From: Pseudoxanthobacter soli DSM 19599
Lineage (GTDB): Bacteria; Pseudomonadota; Alphaproteobacteria; Rhizobiales; Segnochrobactraceae
Direction: 5' to 3'
Assembly: GCA_945898215.1 (NCBI GenBank)
Contig: CAMDHY010000002.1
Location: 1 to 64,000 of the forward strand
DNA: 64,000 nt
Part shown: in pieces, positions 1 to 9,802 of the stretch
Position numbering within the stretch: the stretch's first letter is position 1
Layout of the letters: each line of letters opens with the position of its first letter
Translations under genes and position numbers: made by a program
Notes under the pieces: generated by a model
Told to the model about the DNA's origin: nothing
Databases searched by the model: none
Seen by the model: only the letters and a program-made list of their open reading frames with translations

Positions 1-87
1 ATCGCGATGGAGGAGAAGCTGCGCTTCGCCATCCGAGAGGGCGGCCGGACGGTAGGCGCGGGCGTCGTCGCCCAGATCATCGAGTAA
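1..87 (+). CDS. tuf: Elongation factor Tu, 3' end (partial)
   Basis: Last 28 codons and stop of EF-Tu, the GTPase that delivers aminoacyl-tRNA to the ribosomal A site. The frame is open from base 1 and ends in REGGRTVGAGVV followed by a short hydrophobic-acidic tail, which is the usual C-terminal strand of EF-Tu domain III. The G domain and domain II lie outside the window. The next gene, rpsJ, starts 93 bases later, the normal alphaproteobacterial order in which tuf joins the str cluster to the S10 cluster. Confidence 0.93.
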   Translation: MAMEEKLRFAIREGGRTVGAGVVAQIIE

Positions 88-180
88 CAAGACCCGCGAC
101 GCAGGACACGGCGACGGGCGACACGCCCGACGCCGCGGTCCGGTCCCGATCAAGACGAGCGCTGAACCGAGGGCGCATCC

Positions 181-489
181 ATGAACGGCCAGAATATCCG
201 GATCCGCCTCAAGGCGTTCGACCATCGCGTGCTCGACGCTTCGACGCGCGAGATCGTGAACACGGCAAAACGGACGGGTGCGCAGGTGCGCGGCCCGGTC
301 CCGCTGCCGACCCGCATCGAGAAGTTCACGGTCAACCGGTCGCCGCACATCGACAAGAAGAGCCGGGAACAGTTCGAGATTCGCACGCACAAGCGCCTGC
401 TCGACATCATCGACCCCACGCCGCAGACCGTCGACGCTCTGATGAAGCTCGACCTTGCGGCCGGTGTCGACGTCGAGATCAAGCTCTGA
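181..489 (+). CDS. rpsJ: 30S ribosomal protein S10
   Basis: S10 sits in the head of the small ribosomal subunit and, as NusE, also takes part in transcription antitermination. The 102-residue length is typical. The sequence opens [15 protein letters not shown] and contains [16 protein letters not shown], both family hallmarks. A GAGGG-like ribosome binding site lies about 8 bases before the ATG. This is the first gene of the S10 cluster and is followed 32 bases later by rplC. Confidence 0.97.
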   Translation: MNGQNIRIRLKAFDHRVLDASTREIVNTAKRTGAQVRGPVPLPTRIEKFTVNRSPHIDKKSREQFEIRTHKRLLDIIDPTPQTVDALMKLDLAAGVDVEIKL

Positions 490-521
490 GTAGTGCGGCA
501 CGGTTTGGAGAGGCCTGACCC

Positions 522-1265
522 ATGCGTTCAGGAATGATCGCCCAGAAGGTCGGCATGACCCGCGTCTACAATGAGGCGGGGGAACATGTGCCGGTGACGG
601 TTCTGCGCGTCGAGAACTGCCAGGTGGTCGCCCACCGGACGGCGGAGAAGGACGGCTATGTGGCGCTGCAGCTCGGATCCGGGCGGGCGAAGACGAAGAA
701 CGTCGCCAAGGCGATGCGGGGTCACTTCGCAGTGGCGAGCGTCGAGCCGAAGCGAGAGATCGTCGAGTTCCGGGTGACCCCGGAGAACGTCATCGCGGTC
801 GGCGCCGAGCTGACGGCCGATCACTTCGTCGACGGCCAGTTCGTCGACGTGACCGGCACCTCGATCGGCAAGGGCTTCGCCGGCGTCATGAAGCGCCACA
901 ACTTCGGCGGCGGACGGGCGAGCCACGGCGCGTCGGTCACCCACCGGAGCCACGGCTCGACCGGCCAGCGCCAGGACCCCGGCAAGGTGTTCAAGGGCAA
1001 GAAGATGGCCGGCCACATGGGCCAGGTTCGCGTCACCGCGCAGAACCTCAAGGTCGTCCGCACCGACGCCGAGCGCGGCCTGATCCTCATCGAGGGCGCC
1101 GTTCCCGGCGCCAAGGGTGGGCGGATCCTGGTGCGCGACGCGGTGAAGCGGGCGCTTCCGAAGGACGTTCCGTCGCCGGGCAAGTTTCGCCTGGCCGGTG
1201 AGACCGGTGCTGCGCCGGATGCTGCCGAAGCCCCGGCCGCTCCGGCGGAGAAGGAGAGCGAGTGA
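522..1265 (+). CDS. rplC: 50S ribosomal protein L3
   Basis: L3 is an early-assembling large-subunit protein whose long loop reaches towards the peptidyl transferase centre. It begins [16 protein letters not shown] and contains the conserved glycine- and histidine-rich loop [20 protein letters not shown] around residue 140. At 247 residues it is longer than E. coli L3 because of an Ala/Pro/Glu-rich C-terminal tail of about 25 residues, common in alphaproteobacteria. GGAGAGG precedes the ATG. Its stop codon overlaps the start of rplD, suggesting translational coupling. Confidence 0.97.
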   Translation: MRSGMIAQKVGMTRVYNEAGEHVPVTVLRVENCQVVAHRTAEKDGYVALQLGSGRAKTKNVAKAMRGHFAVASVEPKREIVEFRVTPENVIAVGAELTADHFVDGQFVDVTGTSIGKGFAGVMKRHNFGGGRASHGASVTHRSHGSTGQRQDPGKVFKGKKMAGHMGQVRVTAQNLKVVRTDAERGLILIEGAVPGAKGGRILVRDAVKRALPKDVPSPGKFRLAGETGAAPDAAEAPAAPAEKESE

Positions 1266-1885
1266 TGGAACTCGAGGTCAAGACGCTGGACGGCGCCTCG
1301 GCGGGCTCGATCACGGTCTCCGACGAGATCTTCGGGTTGGAGCCCCGTGCCGACATCCTGCAGCGCATCGTGCGCTGGCAACTGTCGAAGCGCCAGGCCG
1401 GCACCCACAAGGCGAAGATCCGCTCCGAGGTGAACCGCACCGGTCGCAAGATGTACAAGCAGAAGGGCACCGGCCGCGCCCGGCACGGTGACCAGTCGGC
1501 GCCGCAGTTCCGTGGTGGCGGCAAGGCCTTCGGTCCGGTCGTGCGCAGCCATGCCCACGACCTGCCGAAGAAGGTGCGCGCCCTCGGCCTGAAGCATGCG
1601 CTGTCGGCAAAGGCGAAGGCCTCGACGCTGATCGTCGTCGACGAGGCGACGGCGGCCGAGCCGAAGACCAAGGCGCTGCGCGAGCGGCTCGCGGCTCTCG
1701 GCCTCGACCGGGTGCTGATCATCGCCGGCAACGAGTTGGACGCCAACTTCCAGCTCGCCGCCCGCAACATCCCCAATCTCGACGTGCTGCCGGTGCAGGG
1801 CATCAACGTCTACGACATCCTGCGGCGTGACACCCTGGTGCTCACCCGCGAGGCCGTCGAGCGCCTCGAGGAGCGGTTCAAATGA
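1265..1885 (+). CDS. rplD: 50S ribosomal protein L4
   Basis: L4 binds 23S rRNA and lines the nascent-peptide exit tunnel; in enterobacteria it also represses the S10 operon. The 206-residue protein has the conserved [20 protein letters not shown] segment and an intact C-terminal alpha/beta domain ending in a RLEERFK-type helix. I chose the ATG at 1265, which overlaps the rplC stop as TGATG. A GTG at 1262 would add only one residue. The 3' end overlaps rplW by four bases (ATGA). Confidence 0.96.
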   Translation: MELEVKTLDGASAGSITVSDEIFGLEPRADILQRIVRWQLSKRQAGTHKAKIRSEVNRTGRKMYKQKGTGRARHGDQSAPQFRGGGKAFGPVVRSHAHDLPKKVRALGLKHALSAKAKASTLIVVDEATAAEPKTKALRERLAALGLDRVLIIAGNELDANFQLAARNIPNLDVLPVQGINVYDILRRDTLVLTREAVERLEERFK

Positions 1886-2175
1886 CCAACCTCAAGCACT
1901 ACGACGTGATCGTAGCGCCGGTCATCACCGAGAAGTCGACCGTGCTCAGCGAGCAGAACAAGGTCGTCTTCCGGGTGGCGCCGAAAGCTTCGAAGCCGGA
2001 GATCAAGGCGGCGGTCGAAGCGCTGTTCGGCGTCAAGGTGACGGCCGTCAACACCCTCGTCCGCAAGGGCAAACTGAAGCGCTTCCGCGGCTCCCTCGGG
2101 CGCCAGTCGGACGTGAAGCGTGCCGTCGTGACCCTGGCCGAGGGCCAGACGATCGACATCACGACCGGCCTGTGA
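1882..2175 (+). CDS. rplW: 50S ribosomal protein L23
   Basis: L23 lies at the mouth of the exit tunnel and is the docking site for trigger factor and the signal recognition particle. The 97-residue length is normal. It opens with the family pattern [14 protein letters not shown] and has [15 protein letters not shown] in the second half. The start overlaps the end of rplD (ATGA), so the two are probably translationally coupled. Its partner in targeting, Ffh, is encoded at 22686 in the same window. Confidence 0.97.
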   Translation: MTNLKHYDVIVAPVITEKSTVLSEQNKVVFRVAPKASKPEIKAAVEALFGVKVTAVNTLVRKGKLKRFRGSLGRQSDVKRAVVTLAEGQTIDITTGL

Positions 2176-2191
2176 GCGTGGAGCGCAGACC

Positions 2192-3025
2192 ATGGCTCTG
2201 AAATCCTACAAGCCGACGACGGCCGGCCAGCGACAGCTGGTCCTCGTCGATCGTTCCGAGCTCTACAAGGGCAAGCCGGTCAAGTCGCTGACCGAGGGCC
2301 TCTCGGCCTCCGGCGGGCGCAACAACGCCGGTCGCATTACCGTCCGCTTCCGTGGCGGCGGTCACAAGCGCACCTATCGTCTTGTCGACTTCAAGCGCCG
2401 CAAGCGCGAGATGACGGCGACGGTCGACCGAATCGAGTACGATCCGAACCGCACGGCCTTCATCGCGCTCCTCAAGTACGAGGATGGCGAGCTCGCCTAC
2501 ATCCTGGCGCCGCAACGCCTGGCGGTGGGTGACAACGTGATCGCCGGCGCCCAGGCCGACGTGAAGCCGGGCAATGCGATGCCGCTGTCGGCGATGCCGG
2601 TCGGCACGATCGTCCACAACGTCGAGATGAAGCCCGGCAAGGGCGGTCAGATCGCGCGTTCGGCCGGTACCTACGCGCAGATCGTCGGTCGCGACCAGGG
2701 CTATGCGATCCTGCGCCTGAACTCTGGCGAGCAGCGCCGGGTGCTCGGCACCTGCTTCGCCACGGTGGGCGCGGTGTCGAACCCCGACCACGCCAACATC
2801 AATCTCGGCAAGGCCGGCCGTTCGCGCTGGCTCGGCCGCAAGCCGCACAACCGCGGCGTCACGATGAACCCGGTCGACCATCCGCACGGCGGTGGTGAAG
2901 GCCGGACCTCGGGTGGACGCCATCCGGTGACGCCATGGGGCAAGCCCACCAAGGGCAAGAAGACGCGCCGCAACAAGTCGACGGACAAGTTCATCGTCCG
3001 TAGCCGGCACGCCAGGAAGAAGTGA
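2192..3025 (+). CDS. rplB: 50S ribosomal protein L2
   Basis: L2 is needed for subunit joining and peptidyl transfer. The 277-residue protein starts [16 protein letters not shown] and carries the invariant [19 protein letters not shown] segment near the C terminus, which includes the conserved histidine close to the catalytic centre. It follows rplW by 16 bases and precedes rpsS by 10, in the standard S10 cluster order. Confidence 0.97.
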   Translation: MALKSYKPTTAGQRQLVLVDRSELYKGKPVKSLTEGLSASGGRNNAGRITVRFRGGGHKRTYRLVDFKRRKREMTATVDRIEYDPNRTAFIALLKYEDGELAYILAPQRLAVGDNVIAGAQADVKPGNAMPLSAMPVGTIVHNVEMKPGKGGQIARSAGTYAQIVGRDQGYAILRLNSGEQRRVLGTCFATVGAVSNPDHANINLGKAGRSRWLGRKPHNRGVTMNPVDHPHGGGEGRTSGGRHPVTPWGKPTKGKKTRRNKSTDKFIVRSRHARKK

Positions 3026-3035
3026 GGGCTGAACC

Positions 3036-3314
3036 GTGGCTCGTTCCGTCTGGAAAGGTCCGTTCGTCGACGGCTATATGCTCAAGAAGGCCGAGAAGGC
3101 GCGCGGCTCCGCGCGCTCCGAGGTCGTCAAGATCTGGAGCCGCCGGTCGACCATCCTGCCGCAGTTCGTCGGTCTGACGTTCGGCGTCTACAACGGCCAG
3201 AAGCACATTCCGGTGCAGGTGTCCGAGGACATGGTCGGTCACCGGTTCGGCGAGTTCGCCCCGACGCGGACCTTCTACGGTCACGCGGCCGACAAGAAGT
3301 CCAAGAGGAAGTAA
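3036..3314 (+). CDS. rpsS: 30S ribosomal protein S19
   Basis: S19 forms part of the small-subunit head with S13 and contacts the A-site finger region. At 92 residues it has the standard length. It reads [14 protein letters not shown] at the start and [18 protein letters not shown] further on, both diagnostic. The start is GTG at 3036, ten bases after the rplB stop. An AGTGAGGG sequence, overlapping the rplB stop, serves as a possible ribosome binding site. Confidence 0.97.
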   Translation: MARSVWKGPFVDGYMLKKAEKARGSARSEVVKIWSRRSTILPQFVGLTFGVYNGQKHIPVQVSEDMVGHRFGEFAPTRTFYGHAADKKSKRK

Positions 3315-3317
3315 CCG

Positions 3318-3698
3318 ATGGGCAAGTCCAAGGCCGCACGGGCCCTCAAGGACAACGAGGCGAAGGCGATCGCCAAGATGCTGCGGGTGTCCCCGCAGAA
3401 GCTCAATCTCGTCGCCCAGCTGATCCGCGGGAAGACGGTGCCGGCGGCGCTCGCCGACCTGACCTTCTCGAAGAAGCGGATCGCCCGCGACGTCAAGAAG
3501 ACGCTGGAATCGGCGGTCGCCAACGCCGAGAACAACCACGACCTCGACGTCGACAGCCTGGTCGTCGCCGAGGCCTTCGTCGGCAAGGCGCTGGTGATGA
3601 AGCGCTTCGCGGCGCGCGGCCGTGGCCGCTCGAGCCGCATCGAGAAGCCTTTCGCGAACCTCACGATCGTGGTCCGCGAAGTCGAGGAGGCCGCCTGA
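3318..3698 (+). CDS. rplV: 50S ribosomal protein L22
   Basis: L22 contributes a beta-hairpin to the peptide exit tunnel and is a site of macrolide resistance mutations. The 126-residue protein has [18 protein letters not shown] near the N terminus and the hairpin tip sequence [13 protein letters not shown] near residue 100, as expected. It starts three bases after rpsS and its stop overlaps the rpsC start (TGATG). Confidence 0.97.
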   Translation: MGKSKAARALKDNEAKAIAKMLRVSPQKLNLVAQLIRGKTVPAALADLTFSKKRIARDVKKTLESAVANAENNHDLDVDSLVVAEAFVGKALVMKRFAARGRGRSSRIEKPFANLTIVVREVEEAA

Positions 3699-4462
3699 TG
3701 GGTCAGAAAGTCAATCCGATCGGCCTGCGGCTCGGCATCAACCGGACCTGGGATTCGCGCTGGTTCGCCGATCGCGGCGAATACGGCCGTCTGCTTCACG
3801 AGGATCTGAAGATCCGCGAGAAGCTGATGGACGACCTGAAGCAGGCGGCGGTCTCCAAGATCGTCATCGAGCGTCCGCACAAGAAGTGCCGCGTGACGAT
3901 CCATACCGCCCGTCCGGGCGTGGTGATCGGCAAGAAGGGCGCCGACATCGACAAGCTGCGCAAGAAGGTCGCGGCGATGACGGACTCCGAAGTGCACCTC
4001 AACATCGTCGAGGTGCGCAAGCCGGAGATCGACGCAACGCTGGTCGCCGCCTCGATCGCCCAGCAGCTCGAGCGTCGCGTGGCGTTCCGCCGGGCGATGA
4101 AGCGGGCCGTGCAGTCGGCCATGCGCCTCGGTGCGGAAGGCATCCGCATCAACTGCTCCGGTCGTCTCGGCGGTGCCGAGATCGCCCGCATGGAGTGGTA
4201 TCGCGAGGGCCGCGGTCCGCTGCACACGCTGCGGGCCGACGTCGACTACGGCGTCGCCACAGCGAAGACCGCCTACGGCACCTGCGGCGTGAAGGTGTGG
4301 ATCTTCAAGGGCGAGATCCTCGAGCACGATCCGATGGCGTCGGAGCGGCGGGCGAGCGAGGGCAACGAGGCCGGTTCGCACGGCCACGGCGGCCGCGAGC
4401 GGGACCGTGATCGCGACCGCGATCGCGACCACCGCGATCGTCGCCGGCAGGATCACGGCTGA
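3698..4462 (+). CDS. rpsC: 30S ribosomal protein S3
   Basis: S3 lies at the mRNA entry channel and contributes to mRNA helicase activity. The N-terminal [14 protein letters not shown], the KH domain with [14 protein letters not shown] near residue 70, and the C-terminal [21 protein letters not shown] segment are all intact. At 254 residues it exceeds the E. coli length because of a tail rich in Gly, His and alternating Arg-Asp pairs (about residues 225-250). The DNA of that tail, around 4398-4445, is a short imperfect repeat of gaccgcgatcgc units. The start overlaps the rplV stop. Confidence 0.97.
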   Translation: MGQKVNPIGLRLGINRTWDSRWFADRGEYGRLLHEDLKIREKLMDDLKQAAVSKIVIERPHKKCRVTIHTARPGVVIGKKGADIDKLRKKVAAMTDSEVHLNIVEVRKPEIDATLVAASIAQQLERRVAFRRAMKRAVQSAMRLGAEGIRINCSGRLGGAEIARMEWYREGRGPLHTLRADVDYGVATAKTAYGTCGVKVWIFKGEILEHDPMASERRASEGNEAGSHGHGGRERDRDRDRDRDHRDRRRQDHG

Positions 4463-4511
4463 GTTCCGGGCCCCGGCCCGGAGCGCGGACCAGACAGATT
4501 AGAGAAGAGCC

Positions 4512-4925
4512 ATGCTGCAACCGAAGCGCACCAAGTTCCGAAAGCAGTTCAAGGGCCGCATCCATGGCGTCGCCAAGGGCGGTACCGACCTCAATTTCGG
4601 CGCCTTCGGCCTGAAGGCCCTGGAGCCGGATCGCGTCACGGCCCGCCAGATCGAGGCGGCCCGCCGCGCCATCACGCGCCAGATGAAGCGTCAGGGTCGC
4701 GTGTGGATCCGTGTGTTCCCGGACGTGCCCGTGTCGAAGAAGCCGACCGAGGTGCGTATGGGCAAGGGCAAGGGTGCCCCGGAGTATTGGGCGGCGCGGG
4801 TGAAGCCGGGCCGGATCATGTTCGAGGTCGACGGCGTCAGCGAGGAGGTCGCCCGCGAGGCGTTCCGGCTGGCCGCGGCCAAGCTGTCGGTCAAGACGCG
4901 GTTCGTTCAGCGGATCGCCGAGTGA
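4512..4925 (+). CDS. rplP: 50S ribosomal protein L16
   Basis: L16 helps position tRNA in the A and P sites and is required for assembly of the peptidyl transferase centre. The 137-residue protein opens [16 protein letters not shown] and contains [14 protein letters not shown] with the conserved glycine-lysine run. The gap from rpsC is 49 bases. AGAGAAGAG precedes the ATG. Confidence 0.97.
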   Translation: MLQPKRTKFRKQFKGRIHGVAKGGTDLNFGAFGLKALEPDRVTARQIEAARRAITRQMKRQGRVWIRVFPDVPVSKKPTEVRMGKGKGAPEYWAARVKPGRIMFEVDGVSEEVAREAFRLAAAKLSVKTRFVQRIAE

Positions 4926-4950
4926 GCGTCGGCACAGCGGAGTGACGGAG

Positions 4951-5151
4951 ATGAAGGCGAGCGACGTGCGCGCGAAGACGCCCGACGAGCTGACCGACGA
5001 CCTCGGCCGGCTCAAGAAGGAGCAGTTCAACCTGCGCTTCCAGAAGGCCACCGGCCAGCTCGAGAACACCGCGCGGGTGCGGCAGGTCCGCCGCGACATC
5101 GCCCGCATACAGACCGTGCTGCGCGCTAAAACCGCGCCGAAGAGCGCCTGA
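4951..5151 (+). CDS. rpmC: 50S ribosomal protein L29
   Basis: L29 is a small helical-hairpin protein next to L23 at the tunnel exit. The frame stays open from a GTG at 4942, but I chose the ATG at 4951. It gives the family start [14 protein letters not shown], and AGCGGAG at 4936-4942 lies at a normal distance before it. The protein is then 66 residues and contains [19 protein letters not shown], the family core. It ends 10 bases before rpsQ. Confidence 0.93.
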   Translation: MKASDVRAKTPDELTDDLGRLKKEQFNLRFQKATGQLENTARVRQVRRDIARIQTVLRAKTAPKSA

Positions 5152-5161
5152 GGAGGCGGAG

Positions 5162-5422
5162 ATGCCGAAGCGTGTCCTGCAGGGCATCGTCGTCAGCGAC
5201 AAGACCGACAAGACTGTTGTCGTCAAGGTCGAGCGGCGCTTTACCCACCCGCTGTTGAAGAAGACCGTGCGCCGGTCGAAGAAGTATCAGGCGCACGACG
5301 ATGCGAACACATACAAGATCGGCGACACCGTGCTCATCGAAGAGAGCAAGCCGATCTCCAAGACGAAGCGTTGGGTCGTCGTCGGCGCGTTGACGCCGGC
5401 TGGCGAAGCGGCGGCGAGCTGA
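5162..5422 (+). CDS. rpsQ: 30S ribosomal protein S17
   Basis: S17 is an OB-fold protein that binds 16S rRNA early in small-subunit assembly. The 86-residue product has [20 protein letters not shown] at the start and the KKYQAHDD loop with a following GDTV motif. AGGAGGCGGAG stands directly before the ATG, a strong ribosome binding site. It is part of the continuous rplP-rpmC-rpsQ-rplN run that begins the spc cluster. Confidence 0.97.
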   Translation: MPKRVLQGIVVSDKTDKTVVVKVERRFTHPLLKKTVRRSKKYQAHDDANTYKIGDTVLIEESKPISKTKRWVVVGALTPAGEAAAS

Positions 5423-5463
5423 GCCGTCGCAACGGCGCGTAAGACGAGAAAGACGAGGCGGCC

Positions 5464-5832
5464 ATGATTCAGATGCAGTCGAACCTCGACGTGGCGGATA
5501 ACTCCGGCGCCCGTCGCGTCATGTGCATCAAGGTGCTCGGTGGTTCGAAGCGCAAGTATGCCTCGGTCGGCGACGTCATCGTCGTGTCGATCAAGGAGGC
5601 GGCGCCGCGCGGCCGCGTGAAGAAGGGCGACGTGATGAAGGCGGTGGTCGTCCGGACCGCCAAGGACATCCGTCGCGTCGACGGCAGCGTGATCCGCTTC
5701 GACCGCAATGCGGCGGTGCTGATCAACAACCAGAAGGAGCCGATCGGCACCCGCATCTTCGGACCGGTGCCGCGCGAGCTCCGCGCCAAGAACCACATGA
5801 AGATCATTTCGCTCGCTCCCGAGGTGCTGTGA
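5464..5832 (+). CDS. rplN: 50S ribosomal protein L14
   Basis: L14 lies at the subunit interface and forms bridges to 16S rRNA. At 122 residues it has the invariant bacterial length. Conserved segments include [18 protein letters not shown] and [20 protein letters not shown]. Its TGA overlaps the ATG of rplX, so the two genes are likely coupled. Confidence 0.98.
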   Translation: MIQMQSNLDVADNSGARRVMCIKVLGGSKRKYASVGDVIVVSIKEAAPRGRVKKGDVMKAVVVRTAKDIRRVDGSVIRFDRNAAVLINNQKEPIGTRIFGPVPRELRAKNHMKIISLAPEVL

Positions 5833-6149
5833 TGGCCGCGAAGATCAAAAAGGGTGATCGCGTCATCGTCACGACCGGCCGCGACAAGGGCCGTTCCGGC
5901 GAGGTGATCGAAGTTCGGCCGACCGAGAACCGCGCCCTCGTGCGCGGCGTCAACCTCGTCCGCAAGCATCAGAAGCAGACCGCGCGCGACGAAGGCGGCA
6001 TCGTCTCCAAGGAGGCGGCGATCCACCTTTCCAACCTGGCGCTCGCCGACCCGAAGGACGGAAAGCCGACACGCGTCGGCTTCAAGGTCCTCGAGGACGG
6101 CCGCAAGGTTCGCGTCGCCAAGCGTTCGGGAGACCAGATCGATGGCTGA
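5832..6149 (+). CDS. rplX: 50S ribosomal protein L24
   Basis: L24 initiates large-subunit assembly and lies near the tunnel exit. The 105-residue protein carries the KOW motif early ([20 protein letters not shown]) and ends in a basic segment. The ATG at 5832 overlaps the rplN stop. The frame is also open further upstream inside rplN, but family length and overlap favour this start. It overlaps the first eight bases of rplE. Confidence 0.96.
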   Translation: MAAKIKKGDRVIVTTGRDKGRSGEVIEVRPTENRALVRGVNLVRKHQKQTARDEGGIVSKEAAIHLSNLALADPKDGKPTRVGFKVLEDGRKVRVAKRSGDQIDG

Positions 6150-6699
6150 GGCGGCATACGAGCCCCGGCTCCAGAAGCACTACGACGACGTGGTGCGCCC
6201 GCAGCTCGTCAAGGAGTTCGGGTACAAGAATCCGATGGAAGTCCCTCGGATCGACAAGGTCGTGCTCAACATGGGCGTCGGCGAGTCGACCGGCGACTCC
6301 AAGAAGGCGTCCGTCGCGGCGGCCGACCTCGCGATGATCGCCGGCCAGAAGCCGGTCATCACCCGGGCTCGCCTGGCGATCTCGACCTTCAAGCTGCGCG
6401 AGAACATGCCGATCGGCGCGAAAGTCACGCTGCGCAAGACGCGCATGTACGACTTCGTCGACCGCCTGGTGACGATCGCGCTGCCCCGCGTGCGGGACTT
6501 CCGGGGCCTCAACCCCAAGAGCTTCGATGGCCGTGGCAACTTCGCCATGGGCATCAAGGAGCACATCATTTTCCCGGAGATCAACTACGACAAGGTTGAT
6601 CAGATCTGGGGCATGGACGTGATCGTCTGCACGACGGCGAAGTCGGACGACGAGGCGCGAGCGCTCCTCAAGGCGTTCAACTTCCCGTTCCGGCAGTGA
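6142..6699 (+). CDS. rplE: 50S ribosomal protein L5
   Basis: L5 binds 5S rRNA and contacts P-site tRNA and S13. The 185-residue protein includes [26 protein letters not shown] and the C-terminal [14 protein letters not shown], all typical. It overlaps the end of rplX by eight bases and precedes rpsN by 30. Confidence 0.97.
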   Translation: MAEAAYEPRLQKHYDDVVRPQLVKEFGYKNPMEVPRIDKVVLNMGVGESTGDSKKASVAAADLAMIAGQKPVITRARLAISTFKLRENMPIGAKVTLRKTRMYDFVDRLVTIALPRVRDFRGLNPKSFDGRGNFAMGIKEHIIFPEINYDKVDQIWGMDVIVCTTAKSDDEARALLKAFNFPFRQ

Positions 6700-6729
6700 C
6701 CGGCCCGGCCGGCCGCGGAGAGACGTAAG

Positions 6730-7035
6730 ATGGCGAAAAAGAGCTCGATCGAGAAGAACAATCGGCGCGCGAAGCTGGCCAAGCAGTTCGCCCCGAAGCG
6801 CGCCCGTCTGAAGGCGGCGGCGAAGGACCAGTCGCTGTCGATGGAGGAACGGTTCCAGGCGCGGCTCAAGCTCGCCGAGATGCCGCGAAACTCCGCGCCG
6901 ACCCGGGTGCGCAACCGCTGTGAAGTGACCGGCCGCCCGCGTGGCGTGTACCGGAAGCTGAGAATGTCGCGCATCGCACTTCGCGAGCTCGGCAGCGCCG
7001 GGGTGATCCCCGGTCTTGTGAAGTCGAGCTGGTGA
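6730..7035 (+). CDS. rpsN: 30S ribosomal protein S14 (long, zinc-free type)
   Basis: S14 completes the small-subunit head. The 101-residue form with a single cysteine in [16 protein letters not shown] lacks the CXXC pairs of the short zinc-binding type, so this is the C-minus variant normal in proteobacteria. [19 protein letters not shown] near the end is diagnostic. GGAGAGACG precedes the ATG. Confidence 0.97.
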   Translation: MAKKSSIEKNNRRAKLAKQFAPKRARLKAAAKDQSLSMEERFQARLKLAEMPRNSAPTRVRNRCEVTGRPRGVYRKLRMSRIALRELGSAGVIPGLVKSSW

Positions 7036-7048
7036 GGAGGGCTGCGCG

Positions 7049-7447
7049 ATGGCATTGACCGATCCGCTCGGCGATATGTTGACCCGCATCCGCAATGCGC
7101 AGATGCGGCGCAAGACCAAGGTGTCGACGCCGGCCTCCTCGCTGCGCCAGCACGTCCTCGACGTGCTGCAGTCGGAAGGCTACATCCGCGGCTACACGAC
7201 GGTCGAGGTGACCGGTGTGCAGCCGGAGTTCGAGATCGAGCTGAAGTACTTCGACGGCGAGCCGGTGATCCGCGAGATCGAGCGGGTTTCGAAGCCGGGC
7301 CGCCGCGTGTACGCGTCGGTGAAGGCGTTGCCGCGTGTCGCCAACGGCCTCGGAGTGTCGATCCTATCGACCCCGAAGGGCGTGATGAGCGATCACGAGG
7401 CGCGTGAACAGAATGTCGGCGGGGAGATCCTCTGCCGCGTCTTCTGA
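7049..7447 (+). CDS. rpsH: 30S ribosomal protein S8
   Basis: S8 binds the central domain of 16S rRNA and, in E. coli, represses the spc operon. The 132-residue protein starts [18 protein letters not shown] and ends with [19 protein letters not shown], both conserved. A GAGGAGGG ribosome binding site precedes the ATG. Spacing to rpsN is 13 bases. Confidence 0.97.
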   Translation: MALTDPLGDMLTRIRNAQMRRKTKVSTPASSLRQHVLDVLQSEGYIRGYTTVEVTGVQPEFEIELKYFDGEPVIREIERVSKPGRRVYASVKALPRVANGLGVSILSTPKGVMSDHEAREQNVGGEILCRVF

Positions 7448-7491
7448 CGCGGCGGATGGATCGGCTCCCAGCGAACGGTAGGGTTTGAGAG

Positions 7492-8025
7492 ATGTCGCGG
7501 ATCGGCAAGAAGCCCGTCGCGGTCCCCGGTGGGGTCACCGCGACCGTCGACGGCCAGAAGGTGTCGATGAAGGGTCCGAAGGGTGAACTCACCTTCGTCG
7601 CCCACGATCTCGTCGCCGTCGAGAAGTCGGCGGACGGCATTGCCGTAACGCCGCGCGACGACAGCAAGCAGGCGCGCTCCCTCTGGGGAATGTCGCGGAC
7701 GATGGTCGCGAACCTCGCGACTGGCGTGTCGAAGGGTTTCGAGCGCAAGCTCGAGATCACCGGCGTCGGCTACAAGGCGGCGGTCCAGGGCAAGGCCCTG
7801 AACCTCGCGCTCGGCTTCAGCCACGACGTGCTCTATCCGATCCCGAGCGGGATCACGATCGTCTGCCCGAAGCCGACCGAGATTCTCGTGTCCGGCATCG
7901 ACCGGCAGCAGGTCGGCCAGGTGGCGGCCGAGATCCGCGAATTCCGCGGGCCGGAGCCCTACAAGGGCAAGGGTGTTCGCTATGCGGGCGAGTTCATCGT
8001 CCGCAAAGAAGGCAAGAAGAAGTGA
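7492..8025 (+). CDS. rplF: 50S ribosomal protein L6
   Basis: L6 lies near the factor-binding site at the base of the stalk. The 177-residue protein has two tandem similar domains. [15 protein letters not shown] opens the first, and the C-terminal [20 protein letters not shown] is the family signature. It overlaps the longest possible frame of rplR, but not the rplR start chosen here. Confidence 0.97.
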   Translation: MSRIGKKPVAVPGGVTATVDGQKVSMKGPKGELTFVAHDLVAVEKSADGIAVTPRDDSKQARSLWGMSRTMVANLATGVSKGFERKLEITGVGYKAAVQGKALNLALGFSHDVLYPIPSGITIVCPKPTEILVSGIDRQQVGQVAAEIREFRGPEPYKGKGVRYAGEFIVRKEGKKK

Positions 8026-8036
8026 CGGTGGGTGCG

Positions 8037-8399
8037 ATGGCCAACAAGCTCTCCACGATGGAACGCCGGCGCGCACGCGTCCGGCGGAGTCTGAAGGCGG
8101 TTGCCGGAAGCCGGCCTCGCCTCAGCGTACATCGGTCCTCGAAGCACATCTACGCGCAGCTGATCGACGATGCGGCGGGCCGCACGATCGCGGCCGCCTC
8201 GAGCCTCGAGAAGTCGATGCGCGAGGAACTGAAAACAGGCGCCGATACCGGCGCCGCGGCGGCGATCGGCAAGCTGATCGCCGAACGGGCGAAGGCCGCC
8301 GGCGTGTCGCAGGTGGTGTTCGACCGCGGCCCGTACATCTACCACGGGCGCGTCAAGGCGCTCGCCGATGCGGCCCGCGAGGCGGGTCTCGATTTCTGA
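8037..8399 (+). CDS. rplR: 50S ribosomal protein L18
   Basis: L18 binds 5S rRNA together with L5. I start it at the ATG at 8037 ([17 protein letters not shown]), giving 120 residues, the common length. An in-frame GTG at 8022 would add five residues and overlap rplF. The sequence [18 protein letters not shown] and the C-terminal [20 protein letters not shown] are characteristic. Confidence 0.94.
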   Translation: MANKLSTMERRRARVRRSLKAVAGSRPRLSVHRSSKHIYAQLIDDAAGRTIAAASSLEKSMREELKTGADTGAAAAIGKLIAERAKAAGVSQVVFDRGPYIYHGRVKALADAAREAGLDF

Positions 8400-8469
8400 T
8401 CGGACATCCGGCGGCGGTCCGGCGCGGGCGTGAGCCGGCGCGGCGGGCGACGGAGCGAGGAGACAAGAC

Positions 8470-9021
8470 GTGAAGAACGTGCGCGAGCGGGAAGAGCGCG
8501 ACAGCGAGTTCGTGGACAAGCTCGTCCACATCAACCGCGTGGCGAAGGTCGTGAAGGGCGGACGCCGGTTCGGCTTCGCCGCGCTCGTCGTCGTCGGCGA
8601 CCAGAAGGGCCGCGTCGGCTTCGGCCACGGCAAGGCCCGCGAGGTTCCGGAGGCGATCCGCAAGGCGACCGAGGCGGCCAAGCGCAGCCTCGTCCGCGTG
8701 CCGCTGCGTGAGGGTCGGACCCTGCATCACGACGTGCACGGGCGGCACGGCGCCGGCCGCGTCATCGTGCGGGCGGCCCCGGCGGGTACCGGCATCATCG
8801 CCGGCGGCCCGATGCGCGCCGTCTTCGAGACGCTCGGCGTCCAGGACGTCGTCGCCAAGTCGTTCGGTTCGTCCAACCCCTACAACATGGTGCGGGCCAC
8901 CTTCGACGCACTGAAGCAGGAAGACAGCCCGCGCACCGTCGCGGCCCGTCGCGGCATCAAGGTGTCGGCCCTGCAGGCGCGCCGCCGCGACGTCGACGCC
9001 GACGCCGCTGCGGAGGCGTGA
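8470..9021 (+). CDS. rpsE: 30S ribosomal protein S5
   Basis: S5 lies at the mRNA entry tunnel and affects decoding accuracy. The start is GTG at 8470 after CGAGGAGACAAG. The N-terminal double-stranded RNA-binding domain (about residues 14-75) includes [14 protein letters not shown], and the second domain has [15 protein letters not shown]. At 183 residues it is slightly longer than the E. coli protein because of an acidic Ala/Asp tail. Confidence 0.97.
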   Translation: MKNVREREERDSEFVDKLVHINRVAKVVKGGRRFGFAALVVVGDQKGRVGFGHGKAREVPEAIRKATEAAKRSLVRVPLREGRTLHHDVHGRHGAGRVIVRAAPAGTGIIAGGPMRAVFETLGVQDVVAKSFGSSNPYNMVRATFDALKQEDSPRTVAARRGIKVSALQARRRDVDADAAAEA

Positions 9022-9050
9022 GCGGCCGCCGAGGGATCGAGGAAGAGACG

Positions 9051-9239
9051 ATGACCGACAAGACGATCACGGTCGAACAGACCGGCAGCCCGATCCGCCG
9101 GCCCTCCGACCAGCGCGCGACGCTGATCGGGCTCGGCCTCAACAAGCGCCATCGGGTTCGTACGCTGGAAGACACGCCGCAGGTGCGCGGCATGATCGCC
9201 AAGGTCGCCCACCTCGTCCGCGTGGTCGACGAAGCCTGA
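9051..9239 (+). CDS. rpmD: 50S ribosomal protein L30
   Basis: L30 is a small large-subunit protein found in most but not all bacteria. The frame is open from 9018, but the ATG at 9051 has GAGGAAGAG in front of it and gives the usual 62 residues beginning [34 protein letters not shown] and a [10 protein letters not shown] helix are diagnostic. It lies between rpsE and rplO as expected. Confidence 0.95.
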   Translation: MTDKTITVEQTGSPIRRPSDQRATLIGLGLNKRHRVRTLEDTPQVRGMIAKVAHLVRVVDEA

Positions 9240-9270
9240 CCGGGCGAAGCCTGACCGACTGGAGTACGTC

Positions 9271-9747
9271 ATGAAACTCAACGAGATCCGGGACAATCCC
9301 GGCGCGGTCAAGGAACGCATGCGCGTCGGCCGCGGCATCGGGTCCGGCAAGGGCAAGACGGCCGGTCGCGGTGTGAAGGGCCAGAAGGCGCGCACCGGCG
9401 TGGCGATCAAGGGCTTCGAGGGCGGCCAGATGCCGCTGCATCGCCGCCTCCCGAAGCGCGGGTTCAACAATATCTTCCGCAAGGACTTCAATATCGTCAG
9501 CCTCGCGCGGGTGCAGCAGGCGATCGACGCCGGCAAGCTCGACGCCGGTGCGACGATCGACGCCGCGGCTCTGAAGGCTGCCGGTGTCCTGAAGCGGCTG
9601 CGGGACGGGGTGCGTCTGCTCTCCGACGGCGAACTGACGGTGAAGGCCACGTTCGAGGTGGAGGGTGCCTCCCGCGCGGCCGTCGCCGCGGTGGAGAAGG
9701 CCGGCGGCTCGGTGACCGTGAAGGGCGCCGCGGTCGAGGCGGCGTAA
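9271..9747 (+). CDS. rplO: 50S ribosomal protein L15
   Basis: L15 joins late in large-subunit assembly. The 158-residue protein begins [20 protein letters not shown] and has the glycine-rich RNA-binding stretch [20 protein letters not shown], then [21 protein letters not shown] precedes the ATG. secY follows after 55 bases. Confidence 0.97.
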   Translation: MKLNEIRDNPGAVKERMRVGRGIGSGKGKTAGRGVKGQKARTGVAIKGFEGGQMPLHRRLPKRGFNNIFRKDFNIVSLARVQQAIDAGKLDAGATIDAAALKAAGVLKRLRDGVRLLSDGELTVKATFEVEGASRAAVAAVEKAGGSVTVKGAAVEAA

Positions 9748-9802
9748 CCGACGCGGGCTCCCCATATAGCCGGGAGCACGGCGGACGGGACCGGAGTGAA
9801 CG

